DNA from: Clostridiales bacterium
GTDB lineage: Bacteria > Bacillota > Clostridia > Peptostreptococcales > Anaerovoracaceae
Direction: 5' to 3'
Assembly (NCBI GenBank): GCA_012841925.1
Contig: DUTT01000052.1
Coordinates: 62,001-126,000 of the forward strand
DNA length: 64,000 nt
The notes below the pieces were generated by a model. The model was not told the origin of the DNA. It did not search any database and saw only the letters and a list, made by a program, of their open reading frames with translations. Position 1 is the stretch's first letter, and each line of letters begins with the position of its first letter. Below, piece by piece: positions 53,511 to 61,501 of this stretch. The translations under genes were made by a program, and so were the position numbers.

Positions 53511-54458
53511 TCACTCTTTCGTCTCGCTGTGCCTCAATATTTCGTCGTAGATCTCTACGGTATTAACTCTTTTCTGTTCGCCGGATTCGTCTGTTTCGGA
53601 AAATGTGCCCGAATGTATCAGCGAATCCTTTCCATCCGTCGTGATGACTTTAATTCTCGTAAAGTGGAATGCTCCGGTCAGATCGCGCACGTACACGCCC
53701 GGCACGCCTTCTTCCATAGCGATCGATGTGTTCGGAACGATGAGCCCTTCGTAGTCTTCCGTGACGACGGTAAGCGCCACTTTCCGAATCGACGCAAACG
53801 GTTCGTAGTACCGGTCGGTCCGAATCAACACGAGCCATCCGCCCTGCTTTTTGATCACGTCCATCGCAACGGCAGGAACGGTCCGGTCCCCAAATTCGAG
53901 CGCGACGGCGGCGCCGGCCGCATACTTCCCCGCTCGCTCTTCCGGCACGGGAACAGCGACATACCACGTATCGTCCAGCACTATTTTATACAGCGGCTCA
54001 CCCGCAATCGTCTGCGCTCTGTGCGTGTTCTCCGGCTCAATCACAAGGTCCGCAAGCTCTCCCGGCTCCAGCTGATCCATCGTCTCCGGCGTAAAGTACT
54101 CTTCGTAACCGTCGATATAGTAGCTGATGACGCCGGTGTGGCCGGCGTAATATCCGGCAGCGCTTCCCTGCGTCGGGTAGACATCCAGGACCTTTGCCCC
54201 TTTGCGGGTTTTAATCCCTTCTTCGGTATAGTAACTGATACCTCCGCTCTGCCCAGCGGAGATAACGCGTTCGTTCCGGATGACATAGCCTTCGGCTTCG
54301 TCTGTAACACGCAGGTGGCCGTGCGACACGATGGCCGTCCTCGTCAATGCGCCCGAGATGCCGGGGATGACGTAAATCCATATATAGAGTCCGGCGCACA
54401 GAGCGAGAAACACGACCAGAACCGCAATGCGGCGCCTGTGTGCATGTTCGCTTTTCAT
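53511..54458 (-). CDS. HlyD-like membrane-anchored protein
   Basis: A 315-residue protein with one N-terminal membrane helix (about 10-32) and an extracellular part that resembles HlyD-type periplasmic adaptor proteins (biotinyl-lipoyl-like and beta-barrel segments, e.g. YVIRNERVISAGQSGGISYY). No companion transporter gene is adjacent. The gene lies between trmD and yggS in the division block; clostridia often have a member here, so a role at the septum is possible but unproven. Confidence 0.65.
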   Translation of the reverse strand: MKSEHAHRRRIAVLVVFLALCAGLYIWIYVIPGISGALTRTAIVSHGHLRVTDEAEGYVIRNERVISAGQSGGISYYTEEGIKTRKGAKVLDVYPTQGSAAGYYAGHTGVISYYIDGYEEYFTPETMDQLEPGELADLVIEPENTHRAQTIAGEPLYKIVLDDTWYVAVPVPEERAGKYAAGAAVALEFGDRTVPAVAMDVIKKQGGWLVLIRTDRYYEPFASIRKVALTVVTEDYEGLIVPNTSIAMEEGVPGVYVRDLTGAFHFTRIKVITTDGKDSLIHSGTFSETDESGEQKRVNTVEIYDEILRHSETKE

Positions 54459-54476
54459 TCTATCATTCTAACAGAA

Positions 54477-55238
54477 TCACGCATCATCTTCAAGACGGTG
54501 CGCCTGTTCAGTCACTCGTTTCAATATCGCTTTTTCACTTATGGAAAGCGCCGGGTCGCGGGCGAGAAACGCCTCGAATAAATCGGGCCGGCGCTCCAGC
54601 GTTATGCGCAGAGACTGTTCCCACTGCCATTCCCGGATCAACCGGTGATTTCCGCCAAACAAGACGTCAGGCACCGCAAGCTCCTCGAACACCCTCGGCT
54701 TCGTGTACTGGTCGTATTCCAGCAGTCCCGAATAGACCGATTCCTCCTCGTGCGAATCCTCATTGCCCAACACGCCCGGAATCAGACGCACGAGCGCATC
54801 GATGAGCACGAGGCCTGCGAGCTCGCCTCCGGTGAGGATGTAATCTCCGATGGACACCTCTTCCATATCCCACGCATCGATGATGCGCTGGTCCACACCT
54901 TCGTAGTGGCCGCACAGGATGACGATATCCTGTGCCTCGATGAGCTCGGTTAAAAGTTCGCGATCGAGCATGCGCCCCCGGGGGGACATGTAAATCTTCT
55001 TTTTTTGCTCGGCCCCCAGGGCCCGAAGCGCATCGAAGGCAGGCTGAGGCGATAAAACCATGCCGGCTCCGCCTCCGAACGGGGTATCGTCCGTTTTCCT
55101 GTGCTTGTCTTTGGAGTATTCCCGGATATCTGTAACGCTTACATTTGCATAGCCTCCCTCGATGGCGCGCGCCAGCATGCTGTGCGCAAGCATCGGGCGA
55201 ATCATATCCGGAAATAGCGTCAGGACATCGATGTTCAT
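54477..55238 (-). CDS. trmD: tRNA (guanine-N1)-methyltransferase
   Basis: Makes m1G37 in tRNAs, which prevents +1 frameshifting. The 253 residues have the knotted SPOUT core with FGGGAGMVL (near 57-65), LCGHYEGVDQR (near 114-124) and the SAM-binding YILTGGELAGLVLID. It follows rimM by seven bases, the standard order. Confidence 0.95.
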   Translation of the reverse strand: MNIDVLTLFPDMIRPMLAHSMLARAIEGGYANVSVTDIREYSKDKHRKTDDTPFGGGAGMVLSPQPAFDALRALGAEQKKKIYMSPRGRMLDRELLTELIEAQDIVILCGHYEGVDQRIIDAWDMEEVSIGDYILTGGELAGLVLIDALVRLIPGVLGNEDSHEEESVYSGLLEYDQYTKPRVFEELAVPDVLFGGNHRLIREWQWEQSLRITLERRPDLFEAFLARDPALSISEKAILKRVTEQAHRLEDDA

Positions 55239-55245
55239 AATCTCC

Positions 55246-55746
55246 TCATCCCTTCATTCCCTCGATCAGCTCCACTGTGATACGCCCGTCGGTCAGGTCG
55301 ATATCCAGGACGAACTCCTGGACGGCGGGCAGCAAAAATTTTATGCCCTCTTCGTCGCAAATTTCGTACAGGTCGTGCCCGGGATTCTGGATCACGTCTG
55401 TCACCGTCCCCACCGAAGCGCCGTCCCGGGTGCATACGGAAAGACCGATGAGGTCTCGAATGAGGTATGTATCCTCCGGCAGGTGCCAGTCGTCCGCGTC
55501 GCAGAGGCACAGTTCGAGGCCGCGGAGCCGTTCGGCTGCATTGCGGTCTTCGACACCGCCGAGTTTGACGATGACCATGCCTTTATGCTCGCGCGAAGAC
55601 TGAAGCGGGTACTCCTGTCCGCCGACGCGGATCGATGCGATTTCCTCGAATGCCCGCAGGTCCTCCACGTACGGATAAATCCGCATCTCGCCCCGGATGC
55701 CCGCAGCCGACGTGATTTTCCCCAGCTTGAGGGTTTCCATGCTCAC
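55246..55746 (-). CDS. rimM: 16S rRNA processing factor RimM
   Basis: A 166-residue ribosome maturation factor that binds S19 and the 30S head. The N-terminal RimM barrel (LGKITSAAGIRGEMRIYP) and the C-terminal PRC-barrel-like domain (TYLIRDLIGLSVCTRDGASVGTVTDVIQNPG) are clear. The ATG has AGGAGGTG upstream. Confidence 0.94.
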   Translation of the reverse strand: MSMETLKLGKITSAAGIRGEMRIYPYVEDLRAFEEIASIRVGGQEYPLQSSREHKGMVIVKLGGVEDRNAAERLRGLELCLCDADDWHLPEDTYLIRDLIGLSVCTRDGASVGTVTDVIQNPGHDLYEICDEEGIKFLLPAVQEFVLDIDLTDGRITVELIEGMKG

Positions 55747-55757
55747 CTCCTGTCGCC

Positions 55758-55991
55758 TCAGGAGACGATCTCGACGACCACCTTTTCGTTTTGCCTTGCA
55801 GCGGCCGCTTTTACGACCGTCCGCAGCGCTTTTGCAATGCGCCCCTGGCGGCCGATGACTTTGCCCATATCCTGACTTGCGACGCGCAGTTCGATGATCA
55901 GCAGATCTTCATCCCGGTTGAGTTCTCTCACGCTGACTTCTTCGGGCGCGTCCACAAGGGATTTGGCAATCGTTTCTACCAATGCTAACAT
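55758..55991 (-). CDS. khpA: KH-domain RNA-binding protein KhpA
   Basis: A 77-residue single KH domain with the GKVIGRQGRIAKALRTVVKAA loop. KhpA, with KhpB, binds small and messenger RNAs in Firmicutes; no khpB is in the window. It lies between rpsP and rimM, as in other Firmicutes. Confidence 0.93.
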   Translation of the reverse strand: MLALVETIAKSLVDAPEEVSVRELNRDEDLLIIELRVASQDMGKVIGRQGRIAKALRTVVKAAAARQNEKVVVEIVS

Positions 55992-56006
55992 TTTTTCACC
56001 GCTTTC

Positions 56007-56252
56007 CTATTCGATGATGCCGGTTTTCTTTAGAAGCGCGCGCACGGTATCGGTCGGCGCCGCGCCCGTGGACAGCCACTTTTGTGCTTTTTCGGCATCG
56101 ATTTTGATGTCTGCGGGATCCTTGAGCGGATCGTAGTAACCGATTTCTTCGATAAACCTTCCGTCTCTGGATGCGCGCGAATCTGCGACGACGACTCTGT
56201 AGAACGGCTTTTTGTTTGCGCCCATTCTCTTCAATCTGATTTTAACTGCCAT
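56007..56252 (-). CDS. rpsP: 30S ribosomal protein S16
   Basis: An 81-residue S16 with family blocks [25 protein letters not shown] (2-26) and [12 protein letters not shown] (31-42). The ATG at 56252 has AGGAGG upstream. It follows ffh by 79 bases, in which I see no clear promoter, so it is probably co-transcribed. Confidence 0.96.
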   Translation of the reverse strand: MAVKIRLKRMGANKKPFYRVVVADSRASRDGRFIEEIGYYDPLKDPADIKIDAEKAQKWLSTGAAPTDTVRALLKKTGIIE

Positions 56253-56331
56253 TTGTTCCTCCTGATTATTCCAAAATATAGGTATTGTATGCAAAAGCCG
56301 CACTGTGCGGCGGTCTGCCTCTCCGTATCGC

Positions 56332-57669
56332 TTAAAATCCCGGAAACATTCTCCGCGCCCTTTTCCCGGGCTTTCCTCCGGAAAACTGCTTCATGAGCTT
56401 CCGCATCTCTTCGTAGCGCTTGATGACGTTGTTGACGCGCGATACCGTAACACCGGCACCGGCTGCGATGCGCTTCCTCCGGCTTGCGTTTAAGATGTTC
56501 GGATCCTGACGTTCCTGCTTCGTCATCGACTGGATGATGGCTTCCATAGAGCGGAACTCCTGCTCGCCGCGATCCAGCTGTTCATCGTCCGGCTTCGCAC
56601 CGCCTCCGGGCAGCATATCGACGATCTTTGCAAGGCCGCCCATGCTCCGTATCTGGGCGAACTGATCCAGAAAGTCCTCGAGCGTAAACCGGTCTTTCTT
56701 AATTTTCGTCTCGAGTTCCCGCGCCTTCTCTTCGTCGAACGTCTCCTGGGCCTTCTCGATCAGACTCATCACATCGCCCATGCCGAGGATTCGAGAAGCC
56801 ATCCGTTCCGGGTGAAACGCTTCCAGCGCATCCGACTTTTCGCCGACCCCGATAAACTTAATCGGTTTTCCGGGGACGCTCTTGACCGAAAGAGCGGCGC
56901 CGCCGCGGGTGTCGCCGTCGAGCTTTGTGAGGATGATGCCGTCGATGCCGAGCTTCTCGTTGAACGACTCGGCTGCCTGGACCGCATCCTGTCCCGTCAT
57001 GGCATCCACGACGAGGAGAATTTCGTGCGGGCGGACCGCCTTGCGGATGCGGACGAGTTCATCCATCAGAACATCGTCTGCGTGCAGCCGTCCGGCTGTG
57101 TCGATCAGCAGCACGTTGTATCCTTTGTATTCGGCTTCTTTTCTGGCTCGGGTCGCAATATCGACCGGATCCCGGCTCTCCCGCTCGGCAAACACGGGGA
57201 TGCCGGCCGCCTCGCCGAGAATCTCGAGCTGGTCGATCGCGGCGGGACGCTCGATGTCGCAGGCCGCCATCATCGGATTCTTGCCGCTCTTTTTGAGATG
57301 TACAGCCAGCTTGGCGCACGTCGTCGTCTTTCCCGTCCCCTGCAGACCGACGAGCAGGATCGGCGTAAAGCCGCTCGGCGAATACGTGAGGCGGCTGTTG
57401 CTGCCGCCCATGAGCGCCGCCAGTTCGTCGTTGACGATTTTGATGACCTGCTGGCCCGGCGTCAGGCTGTTCATCACATCGCCGCCCAGCGATTTTTCGC
57501 GCACGGCGGCGACGAAGTCCTTCACAACTTTAAAGTGAACATCCGCTTCGAGCAGCGCCATGCGAACATCGCGCATCGCCTCCTGGATGTCTGACTCGGT
57601 GAGTACACCTTTACCCCTGAGACGCTTAAAAACGTCGTTCAGTCTTTCGGACAATCCTTCAAACGCCAT
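56332..57669 (-). CDS. ffh: Signal recognition particle protein
   Basis: The GTPase that binds signal sequences and SRP RNA. The 445 residues have the N domain (1-90), the G domain ([15 protein letters not shown] near 107, [18 protein letters not shown]) and the Met-rich M domain (about 300-445). I take the ATG at 57669 with GGGGGAG upstream, one base after the ylxM stop. The 7-8 C-terminal residues (ARRMFPGF) are typical. Confidence 0.97.
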   Translation of the reverse strand: MAFEGLSERLNDVFKRLRGKGVLTESDIQEAMRDVRMALLEADVHFKVVKDFVAAVREKSLGGDVMNSLTPGQQVIKIVNDELAALMGGSNSRLTYSPSGFTPILLVGLQGTGKTTTCAKLAVHLKKSGKNPMMAACDIERPAAIDQLEILGEAAGIPVFAERESRDPVDIATRARKEAEYKGYNVLLIDTAGRLHADDVLMDELVRIRKAVRPHEILLVVDAMTGQDAVQAAESFNEKLGIDGIILTKLDGDTRGGAALSVKSVPGKPIKFIGVGEKSDALEAFHPERMASRILGMGDVMSLIEKAQETFDEEKARELETKIKKDRFTLEDFLDQFAQIRSMGGLAKIVDMLPGGGAKPDDEQLDRGEQEFRSMEAIIQSMTKQERQDPNILNASRRKRIAAGAGVTVSRVNNVIKRYEEMRKLMKQFSGGKPGKRARRMFPGF

Positions 57670-57670
57670 G

Positions 57671-58027
57671 TTACTCCCCCAGTCTGTGTGCCGTTTTTCG
57701 TATGGATGCGAGCTGTGTCTGAATCGTCCGGTCGCCCCGGTACTGTTCGCCCAATTCGGCAAGCGCCGCATCGATCCGCGCAAGCACCTGCTCCGTCTGC
57801 GCAAATCGCTCGAGAAGACCCAGCTTGCTTTCGTATTCCTTCAGCGCAGACTCCGCCTTTTTGATACCGGCGTACACGCCCTGCCGCGTCAGCCCGAATT
57901 CTTCGGCGATTTCGGCGAGGGACCAGTTCTCTTCGCGGTACAGACGCAAAAACTCGCTCTGCCTCTCCGGCAGAAGCCCACCGTAAAAATCGTACAGCAT
58001 GTTGATCTCGACGGTCTGTTCCGGCAT
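57671..58027 (-). CDS. ylxM: SRP-associated HTH protein YlxM
   Basis: A 118-residue protein with a sigma-70 region 4-like helix-turn-helix (about 33-57, SLAEIAEEFGLTRQGVYAGIKKAE) that lies before ffh in Firmicutes and may regulate SRP formation. The ATG at 58027 has AGGAGG upstream. It begins the run ylxM-ffh-rpsP-khpA-rimM-trmD and further. Confidence 0.92.
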   Translation of the reverse strand: MPEQTVEINMLYDFYGGLLPERQSEFLRLYREENWSLAEIAEEFGLTRQGVYAGIKKAESALKEYESKLGLLERFAQTEQVLARIDAALAELGEQYRGDRTIQTQLASIRKTAHRLGE

Positions 58028-58057
58028 GCGCTGCGCACCTCCTGTTCAACGAGTCGT

Positions 58058-58086
58058 ATCGTACCACAGCAAAAACAAAGTGTCAA
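58058..58086 (-). promoter_or_regulatory. Candidate ylxM-ffh operon promoter
   Basis: Consensus TTGACA (58081-58086), 17-base spacer, TACGAT (58058-58063). The -35 lies in the descending arm of the upstream terminator hairpin. Confidence 0.65.
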
Positions 58087-58103
58087 GCGTTTTGCTTGAC
58101 ACT
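58071..58103 (-). terminator. Terminator of the Orn/Lys/Arg decarboxylase gene
   Basis: A perfect 10-bp stem (58079-58088 with 58094-58103), five-base loop, followed by TTGTTTTTGC on the minus strand. Confidence 0.85.
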
Positions 58104-58137
58104 GAAGATCGCTTATATTCAATGAGAAAGGCACCGA

Positions 58138-59589
58138 TTAACGGACGACGACAAATGTCGAGAGCTTCGCGTCAGACGGCCCGTGCAGGTGACCGTTTCG
58201 CTGACGGAACGCCTCTACGTAATCCCACACTTCCTCAGACACTCGCTCGCCCGGATAGATGACCGGTATGCCCGGCGGATACGGTGCGATCATCTCGGAG
58301 GCGATGCGCCCTTTCGCATCGACCCAGGGAATCCTCTCGCGATCCGAAAAGTATGCATTCCGCGGTGACAGGACGTACTCGGGCTGCGGCGGCAGCTTTT
58401 CTGCAGGCGGCAGAGGTGAACCGTCGCGGTGCTTGTGCGCGATGTCGGCAAGTGCATCCACCAGCACATCGAGGTTTTCCTGTTCGTTCGCAAACGTAAC
58501 GATTCCAAGCACATTCCGGTAGTTGGCGAGTTCCATGTCGATATTGTACTCGGAAAACAGCATTTTCTGAAGGTCAAACCCGGTGATGCCGATTGCGTTG
58601 GCGCTCACAATGAGCCGGGTTACATCGTAGTCGAAAATCGCGGCTTTTCCGATCAGCTCGCGCCCTGCGCACGCCATGCCCGGGATCGCGTTGATACGCT
58701 CCCGTGCGTTGGCAGCCAGCGCCGCAGCCCGGTCGATCATCTGCTTGCCCCGCCGGGCGATATCGTGCCTGGCCATGTCCAGCGACAGCATCAGGAGATA
58801 CGAAGGACTCGTGCTCTGAACGAGCGTCAGATTGGAATCCATCCGGCTCTTTTTAATCCGGTCCGACTTAACGTGAAGCATGGAGCTCTGCGTCAGCGAG
58901 CCGGCGACTTTGTGAATGCTCTGCACGCATACATCGGCCCCGAGCTCCAGCGCACCCTTTGGAAAATCGTCGCTAAAGTAGCAGTGCGCCCCGTGCGCTT
59001 CGTCCACCATCAGGATGGCGTCATGTCTGTGGCAGATTTCCGCAATGGACTTCAGATCGCTTGCGATGCCGTAATACGTCGGGCTGACGATCAACACTCC
59101 CTTGCAGTCCGGATGTATGCGAAACACTTCTTCCACGGTGTCCGGATGGACGCCTCCGTGCAATCCCCATTCCTCCTCCAGCTCCGGCATGATATAGGCC
59201 GGGTTTCCTCCGCTGAGTATCAGGCCCATCAGGGCGGATTTGTGGGCGTTTCTGGGAACGGCCACGGTGCCGCCTCCGTGCAGGGCGGTCAGAATCATCG
59301 CCTCATTCCCGCACGTGGTCCCGTTGACGAGAAAGTGCGTATAATCGGCACCCCACAGGTCGGCAGCCAGCTGCTCCGCCTCGCGGATGGGGCCGGTAGC
59401 GTTATGCAGGTCGTCCAGCAGAGGCGTTTCCGTCAAATCAAAAGAAAAAACCGCATCCCCCACAGCCTCGAGCAAAATCGGGTTGATGCCATTTTCGTAG
59501 CGATGTCCCGGTACTCGAAAATACGCGGGTTTCCTCCTGTTATACTCCACCAGTGCGTCGAACAGAGGTGTTCTGTTTTGGTTGTTCAT
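58138..59589 (-). CDS. Ornithine/lysine/arginine decarboxylase-family enzyme
   Basis: A 483-residue PLP enzyme of the fold-type I Orn/Lys/Arg decarboxylase group (Bacillus SpeA/YaaO-like, without the long N-terminal wing domain). The start NNQNRTPLFDALVEYNRRKPAYFRVPGHR is typical, VDEAHGAHCYFS holds the cofactor Asp, and the Schiff-base lysine is in CVQSIHKVAGSLTQSS (near 218). I use the ATG at 59589 with AAGGAG 12 bases upstream. The substrate is likely arginine or lysine. It is separated from the amino-acid importer by a terminator. Confidence 0.88.
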   Translation of the reverse strand: MNNQNRTPLFDALVEYNRRKPAYFRVPGHRYENGINPILLEAVGDAVFSFDLTETPLLDDLHNATGPIREAEQLAADLWGADYTHFLVNGTTCGNEAMILTALHGGGTVAVPRNAHKSALMGLILSGGNPAYIMPELEEEWGLHGGVHPDTVEEVFRIHPDCKGVLIVSPTYYGIASDLKSIAEICHRHDAILMVDEAHGAHCYFSDDFPKGALELGADVCVQSIHKVAGSLTQSSMLHVKSDRIKKSRMDSNLTLVQSTSPSYLLMLSLDMARHDIARRGKQMIDRAAALAANARERINAIPGMACAGRELIGKAAIFDYDVTRLIVSANAIGITGFDLQKMLFSEYNIDMELANYRNVLGIVTFANEQENLDVLVDALADIAHKHRDGSPLPPAEKLPPQPEYVLSPRNAYFSDRERIPWVDAKGRIASEMIAPYPPGIPVIYPGERVSEEVWDYVEAFRQRNGHLHGPSDAKLSTFVVVR

Positions 59590-59683
59590 CGGCGCTATCA
59601 GCTCCTTATCGTTCCGAGTCGCCTGCCCGCAATCGCAGCTGTCAGGCGCAAATATCATTATGGCACCGATTTGAAAATTGTCA

Positions 59684-59724
59684 ATAAAAAGACTCCCGAC
59701 GGAACGATAATTCCGACGGGAGTC
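59684..59724 (-). terminator. Terminator of the amino-acid permease gene
   Basis: A 14-bp stem with one mismatch (59691-59704 with 59711-59724), followed on the minus strand by TTTTTATTG. Confidence 0.88.
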
Positions 59725-59747
59725 CGGCAACAGGTTCGAACAAATCC

Positions 59748-60437
59748 TCAGTTGTAGGCTTTCTGCAGTTTCCGCTCCCAGAGGTTCAGACCTCTTGTGG
59801 AGACGATGTTGAGCGCGAGATAGATGATGGCGGCCACGTAGTATGAAGGCAGAATTGAGTACGTGATCGTCGCCACCGTGTTCCTCGCATACATGATGTC
59901 TGCAATGCCCAGGTACTGGATAATCGCTGTCTCCTTAATCATCGTGACGAGCTCATTTCCAATCGCGGGGAGAATCGTTCGAATGGCCTGCGGCAGTATG
60001 ACAATGCGCATGGAGAGCCAGTGACTCATGCCCAGGCTCCTCGCTGCCTCGGTCTGTCCGCGGTCTACGGATTGAATGCCGCCGCGGATGATCTCTGCGA
60101 CGTAGGCGCCGCTGTTCATCGTCAGGGCGATCATACAGGGCAGATAGCGCGTCATGTCTACGCCTCCGATGATGACGTCCGGAAAGGCGATGAACTTCGA
60201 CAGCTGAAGATAGACGATCCATAGCTGTACGATGAGGGGTGTGCCCCGGATCACATCGATGTAGACCGTGGCGACTCTGCTTACGATGCGGTAGCGCGAC
60301 ATCTTCATAAACGCCAGCGCCGCCGCCAGCAGGACACCGAGCACGACCGCATTGAGCGATAGCGCCAGCGTCACCTTCGTGCCCTTCCAAAAGTAGGGGC
60401 CGTAGTCGATCATCATCGTGATTACTTTAGAAGCCAC
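59748..60437 (-). CDS. Polar amino-acid ABC transporter permease
   Basis: A 229-residue HisM/GlnP-type permease with about five hydrophobic helices, the family N-terminus (GTKVTLALSLNAVVLG), RGTPLIVQLWIVY and the EAA-loop (GQTEAARSLGMSHWLSMRIVILPQAIR) that contacts the ATPase. The start is a GTG at 60435-60437 with GGAGGG upstream. It follows the binding-protein gene; no ATPase gene is present before the terminator. Confidence 0.92.
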   Translation of the reverse strand: MASKVITMMIDYGPYFWKGTKVTLALSLNAVVLGVLLAAALAFMKMSRYRIVSRVATVYIDVIRGTPLIVQLWIVYLQLSKFIAFPDVIIGGVDMTRYLPCMIALTMNSGAYVAEIIRGGIQSVDRGQTEAARSLGMSHWLSMRIVILPQAIRTILPAIGNELVTMIKETAIIQYLGIADIMYARNTVATITYSILPSYYVAAIIYLALNIVSTRGLNLWERKLQKAYN

Positions 60438-60480
60438 ATTTCCCTCCGTTCCGGATCAATGTACCGATGTCTACAAGCTA

Positions 60481-61260
60481 TTATTCGATCGCCAGCTCTT
60501 CCTGCAGTGCCATGGCGTCGTTCATGAGCTGGTCGATGGTTCCGTCAGCCAGAAGTTCTGCCAGGATGACGTTGACCTGATCGCACAGCTCCTGATTTCC
60601 AAGTTTAAATGCAATCGCGGTCGCGTCGTTTTCGTACGGGATATCGAACTCGACGAGCGTAATATCTTTGTTCGTGGCCACGAAGGCTTTCGCAACGTCG
60701 CTGTCGGAGATGATGCCGTCGAGCTGACCGCCCTGAAGCATCATGATCATGTCGTTAAAGTTCTGGACGGCAATGGCAGAGGCGCCGGCGTAGTCTTTCG
60801 CGAGCGTTTCCTGAACCGTGCCGGTCTGCCCGGCGATTTTCTTGCCGGCAAGCGAGTCGATGCTCGCAAAGTCGCCGAGCGCTTCCTTGCGGACGATGCA
60901 TGTCTGGAATCTGGAATAGTAGTTATCGGAAAACAGCACTTCACGTTCCGGATCGTTGGTGAGCCCGGCGATGACGCAGTCAAACTGCCCTTCGGCCAGA
61001 CTTCCAAGCAGTCCGTCGAAGCTCATGTTGGTGATCTTCAGTTCTTTGCCCAGCTTTTCGGCCAGAATTTTCGCCAGCTCGATGTCGGCGCCTACGAGGA
61101 CTTCGTTCCCCTCGTCGTCGAACATGATGAATTCGTACGGCGGATAATCCGCAGATGTCCCTACGTGGAAAACGTTATCCGATTTGCTCCCTCCGCCTCC
61201 GCACGCTGTGATGCTGAGCATCAGCGCAACGGCCAGCAGTACTACTAGTGCTTTTTTCAT
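60481..61260 (-). CDS. Amino-acid-binding lipoprotein of an ABC importer
   Basis: A 259-residue family-3 solute-binding protein. The signal peptide has a lipobox (SITAC, Cys20) followed by a Gly/Ser linker, and the bound-amino-acid signature is clear (YPPYEFIMFDDEGNEVLVGADIELAKILAEKLGKEL). It is exported, lipidated and held at the outer membrane face. The ATG is preceded by GGTAGG. The promoter carries an ARG-box-like motif, so arginine or another basic amino acid is the likely ligand (inference). Confidence 0.92.
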   Translation of the reverse strand: MKKALVVLLAVALMLSITACGGGGSKSDNVFHVGTSADYPPYEFIMFDDEGNEVLVGADIELAKILAEKLGKELKITNMSFDGLLGSLAEGQFDCVIAGLTNDPEREVLFSDNYYSRFQTCIVRKEALGDFASIDSLAGKKIAGQTGTVQETLAKDYAGASAIAVQNFNDMIMMLQGGQLDGIISDSDVAKAFVATNKDITLVEFDIPYENDATAIAFKLGNQELCDQVNVILAELLADGTIDQLMNDAMALQEELAIE

Positions 61261-61283
61261 TGAAACTACCTACCTTTCTTCAA

Positions 61284-61307
61284 CCCGCCCGCACAGATTC
61301 GGGCGGG
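61284..61307. other. GC-rich hairpin in the leader of the binding-protein gene
   Basis: A perfect 8-bp stem (CCCGCCCG with CGGGCGGG), eight-base loop, about 24 bases before the start codon. Its T run faces the plus strand, so toward the gene it is a leader hairpin and not a terminator. Confidence 0.55.
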
Positions 61308-61325
61308 CTTTTCAATATACCGCTC

Positions 61326-61354
61326 AATATACTCGCATAAATATTCATTGTCAA
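61326..61354 (-). promoter_or_regulatory. Promoter of the amino-acid importer with ARG-box-like spacer
   Basis: TTGACA (61349-61354), 17-base spacer, TATATT (61326-61331). The spacer (61332-61349 with the flank) reads AATGAATATTTATGCGAG on the minus strand and matches the Bacillus ArgR box CATGAATAAAAATKCAAK at 13 of 18 bases, more if A/T interchange is allowed. Confidence 0.6.
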
Positions 61355-61365
61355 GGGGTTAAATT

Positions 61366-61386
61366 GAATATTTTTCTAAAATATTC
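61366..61386. repeat. Inverted repeat upstream of the importer promoter
   Basis: Perfect 9-base arms GAATATTTT and AAAATATTC around TCT, in an AT-rich stretch just before the -35 box. The GAATA/TATTC units resemble further ArgR half-sites. Confidence 0.55.
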
Positions 61387-61436
61387 GATTAATTTTTAAT
61401 TTATGCACGTTTTAGTGTATATTGAATACTTTCTGC

Positions 61437-61471
61437 ATAAAAAGAGCCCGCCCGCCTGCACGGGAGAGCTC
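61437..61471 (-). terminator. Terminator of thrS
   Basis: An 11-bp stem with one mismatch (61444-61454 with 61461-61471) followed on the minus strand by TTTTTATGC. Confidence 0.82.
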
Positions 61472-61501
61472 TTCCGGACTGTGTCTGTGTATCTGCGTAT
61501 A

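Noticed and set aside
61284-61307. Terminator acting on the amino-acid importer gene
   Set aside because: The T run faces the opposite strand, so toward the gene it is only a leader hairpin.
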